NCBI GenBank assembly: GCA_001898225.1
Contig: MKTJ01000036.1
Coordinates: 85,873 to 149,872, forward strand
From: Chloroflexi bacterium 54-19
GTDB taxonomy: Bacteria > Chloroflexota > Chloroflexia > Chloroheliales > Chloroheliaceae
Direction of reading: 5' to 3'
Length of the DNA stretch: 64,000 bases
Shown: positions 62,341 to 64,000 of the stretch, in pieces
Layout: every line of letters begins with the position of its first letter
How positions within the stretch are numbered: the first letter of the stretch is position 1
Program-made: the position numbers and the translations under genes
Notes under the pieces: generated by a model
The model's input: only the letters and a program-made list of their open reading frames with translations
Told to the model about the DNA's origin: nothing
Database searches by the model: none

Positions 62341-63516
62341 TTACAGGCCGAGGGCCATTTTTCCCAGGTTCAGGATGCTGACATCGTCCATCGGCGGGTT
62401 GCCCAGCCCGGCCCGGACATCCCGGTAATAACGTTGCAGGGGCAAGTCCTGGGAAAGCGAGGCACTCCCGACAATCCGCATCGCCAGGTCTACCGCTTCG
62501 ATTGCCCGGTTGGTTGCAAGCAACTTGGCCGCCCCGGTCAATGCCACCATTCGAGAGGGGTTACGGTCGGCCTCACCCGACGCCGCCAGATCAGCCACGG
62601 CAAAAAGCGTATTTTCGGCTTCGAGCAAGGCCAACTCCATGCGCCCGGCTTTTTCCTGGATGTGCTCCAGTTCGGCGATAGATTTATTCAGAGAGTTCGG
62701 TTTGCGTTCGCGGGCGTAACGGGCGGCAAACCTGGCGGCGGCCCGGCCAATCCCGAAATAGACTGCCGCTACCGGCAGACCCCAGGCCGCGCTGAAAGCC
62801 GCCGCTTCCGGGCTCGGTTTCTGGGCGCTCGACAGCAGGGCCGACCCATCCACCCGGACATTGTCCAGCACGACATCATCGTTCCCGCACAACTTCAAAG
62901 ACATTGCATTCCAGGTGCGCTCGACCGATACACCCGGCTGGTCGCTCTCCACCAGGATATTGACGACTTGCGACCTGGCCCCTTCCTCGTTGGTCGGAAT
63001 GTGGGCTGAAACCACGAAATAATGCAGTACCGGCGCGCCCGTCGAGTAAGTCTTGCGCCCGGTGACGACATAACCATCTCCGGTTGGTGTGGCGCTAGTA
63101 GTGGGGATACCGCCCCGGCTGGGGCTGCCTGTGGCCGGTTCGCTGATGGTCGAATTGAGCAAGTAACCGTGTTCGACTATCCCCTGCATCACCCGCTCAA
63201 AGGTGGCCTGGGGCCAACCGGCTCGGACCGCCCGCGCCACCTGGGTAACCTGCATGGCGACAACCAGGGCTGTCGAGGCGCAACCTTCCCCAAGCCGGGC
63301 CTGGGCGCGGGTTAAATCGGCCACCGAAAGGCCCCAACCGCCGTATTCTTCGGGCACGGTCGCCAGGTGGTAGCCGCTCCGGCGCAGGTCGTCGTAATTC
63401 TCGAATGGGAAAGTCCCGGCTGCTTCGTGGGCAGAAGCGCGAGAGCCAAACAGGTCGGCCAGTTCGGCGGCGGTCTCGTAAAGGCGGGTAACGCGGGATT
63501 TTGCGAGGTCAGTCAA
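62341..63516 (-). CDS. Acyl-CoA dehydrogenase family flavoprotein
   Basis: A 391-residue FAD enzyme of the acyl-CoA dehydrogenase superfamily. GTFPFENYDDLRRSGY start, VPEEYGGWGLSVADL, TISEPATGSPSRGG, VTGRKTYSTGAPVLHY, and a C-terminal helical bundle with ATNRAIEAVDLAMRIVG. The sequence pattern also fits the related flavin-dependent monooxygenase/desulfurisation branch, so the substrate is uncertain. The start is TTG 63516 with AGAAGGAG upstream. The CoA transferase gene lies 14 bases upstream, so they form an operon for acyl-CoA breakdown. Confidence 0.92.
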   Translation of the reverse strand: MTDLAKSRVTRLYETAAELADLFGSRASAHEAAGTFPFENYDDLRRSGYHLATVPEEYGGWGLSVADLTRAQARLGEGCASTALVVAMQVTQVARAVRAGWPQATFERVMQGIVEHGYLLNSTISEPATGSPSRGGIPTTSATPTGDGYVVTGRKTYSTGAPVLHYFVVSAHIPTNEEGARSQVVNILVESDQPGVSVERTWNAMSLKLCGNDDVVLDNVRVDGSALLSSAQKPSPEAAAFSAAWGLPVAAVYFGIGRAAARFAARYARERKPNSLNKSIAELEHIQEKAGRMELALLEAENTLFAVADLAASGEADRNPSRMVALTGAAKLLATNRAIEAVDLAMRIVGSASLSQDLPLQRYYRDVRAGLGNPPMDDVSILNLGKMALGL

Positions 63517-63530
63517 ACCAGAATCTCCTT

Positions 63531-64000
63531 CTATTGTTCGTGCCCGATGACACCGTCCAGGCGCATTTTCTCAACCTGTTCGGGCGAATAACCGAGAGCA
63601 GCCAGGATAGCGGCATTATGTTCACCATAACCGGGGGAAGGCTGGCGCACTACCACCTGCGGTTCAAGCCCGTCCAGGACAAACGGCAAACCTAACTGGC
63701 GCACTTTCCCCGCTTTGGGGTGGTCCAATTCCACGACAAGACCCCGCGCCTGGGCCTGGGGGTCGTCAAAGACCTCGTCCAGTTCGTAGGCCGGGCCGAC
63801 ACAAACTTCCTCGTCACCGAGCAGTTCGAGCCATTCATCCCTGGTTTTGGCCTTAAAAGCCTCGGCCAGCTTCGAGCGGATAAGAGCCGCCCGCTCTGGG
63901 TTGGCGTTTACCTCGTCATATTCCGGCATACCGAGCAGGGTGCAAAGCCGGTTAAAGAACTTGGGTTCAAGCGCCCCGACAGTCAGGTATTTACCATCGG
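63531..64000 (-). CDS. CaiB/BaiF family III CoA transferase (5' end outside window)
   Basis: The last ~156 codons are visible, starting beyond the right edge. DGKYLTVGALEPKFF, CTLLGMPEYD, VCVGPAYELDEVFDDPQAQARG and the C-terminal PSPGYGEHNAAIL match CaiB/BaiF-type enzymes, including the alpha-methylacyl-CoA racemase branch. Such enzymes move CoA between acyl groups or racemise 2-methylacyl-CoA. The catalytic Asp would lie outside the window. Operon with the acyl-CoA dehydrogenase. Confidence 0.92.
   Translation of the reverse strand, partial: DGKYLTVGALEPKFFNRLCTLLGMPEYDEVNANPERAALIRSKLAEAFKAKTRDEWLELLGDEEVCVGPAYELDEVFDDPQAQARGLVVELDHPKAGKVRQLGLPFVLDGLEPQVVVRQPSPGYGEHNAAILAALGYSPEQVEKMRLDGVIGHEQ

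Noticed and set aside
62293..63009. Rightward reading frame across the acyl-CoA dehydrogenase
   Set aside because: It is antisense to a clear flavoenzyme, and its translation has no recognisable motif.
1..64000. CRISPR arrays, tRNA or rRNA genes, insertion sequences
   Set aside because: I saw no spaced repeats, no tRNA T-loop context with a cloverleaf, and no transposase motif. A tRNAscan or CRISPR search was not possible here.

Overview
This 64 kb window looks like chromosomal DNA of a Chloroflexota (green non-sulfur) bacterium. That is an inference from gene content, with no rRNA gene to confirm it. The pointers are secreted proteins with Pro/Thr linkers, a glycoside hydrolase ending in repeated FPxTGH...FGYP units, a sortase with an LPxxG substrate, a malyl-CoA-lyase-like protein, and frequent TTG/GTG starts behind good Shine-Dalgarno sites. 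Base composition looks even, and there is no phage, transposon, CRISPR array, tRNA or rRNA. About 56 protein genes fill the window. The first (ftsH) and last (a CoA transferase) are cut by the window edges.

Layout: 1-8.3 kb carries ftsH, a metallo-beta-lactamase-fold hydrolase, a TPR protein, a GH13 amylase and a membrane-bound MutS-like ATPase. 8.5-16.5 kb carries a divergent SDR/TetR pair with a clear operator, a ferric-reductase/Rieske fusion, a D-threonine-aldolase-like enzyme, a penicillin-binding serine hydrolase, an Eis-like acetyltransferase and a 59-residue gene read from the minus strand. 16.5-20.3 kb holds a lipid kinase with an extra C-terminal domain and an MMPL transporter.

20.6-27.8 kb is the most distinctive block. 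A radical-SAM-family protein that has lost all three cluster cysteines is followed by a Ser/Thr kinase with a PQQ propeller, a PP2C phosphatase, a VWA protein, a zinc-ribbon/FHA protein and a small unknown protein. Together they form a complete write/erase/read phospho-signalling cassette. Directly after it, reading the other way, is a three-gene operon (excisionase-type HTH, Phd/YefM-like antitoxin without a toxin, unknown helical protein).

29.9-44.2 kb has a short ComEC, signal peptidase I, two MFS exporters (one divergent from an XRE-cupin repressor), a slipin, a radical SAM enzyme, a GDPD and a secreted clan-A glycoside hydrolase behind a structured 230-nt leader. 44.2-52.6 kb has a CoA-ester lyase, the sortase and substrate, DUF711 plus Gfo/Idh oxidoreductase, and an aldo/keto reductase. 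52.6-64 kb has pgi, a PD40 lipoprotein with alternative leader hairpins, a second aldo/keto reductase, a CPBP protease, tatA, rsmI, a DUF1294 protein, a spore-photoproduct-lyase-like radical SAM protein, a TPR protein, and an acyl-CoA dehydrogenase next to a CoA transferase. Convergent pairs usually share a bidirectional intrinsic terminator. Several promoters match the TTGACA-17-TATAAT pattern closely.
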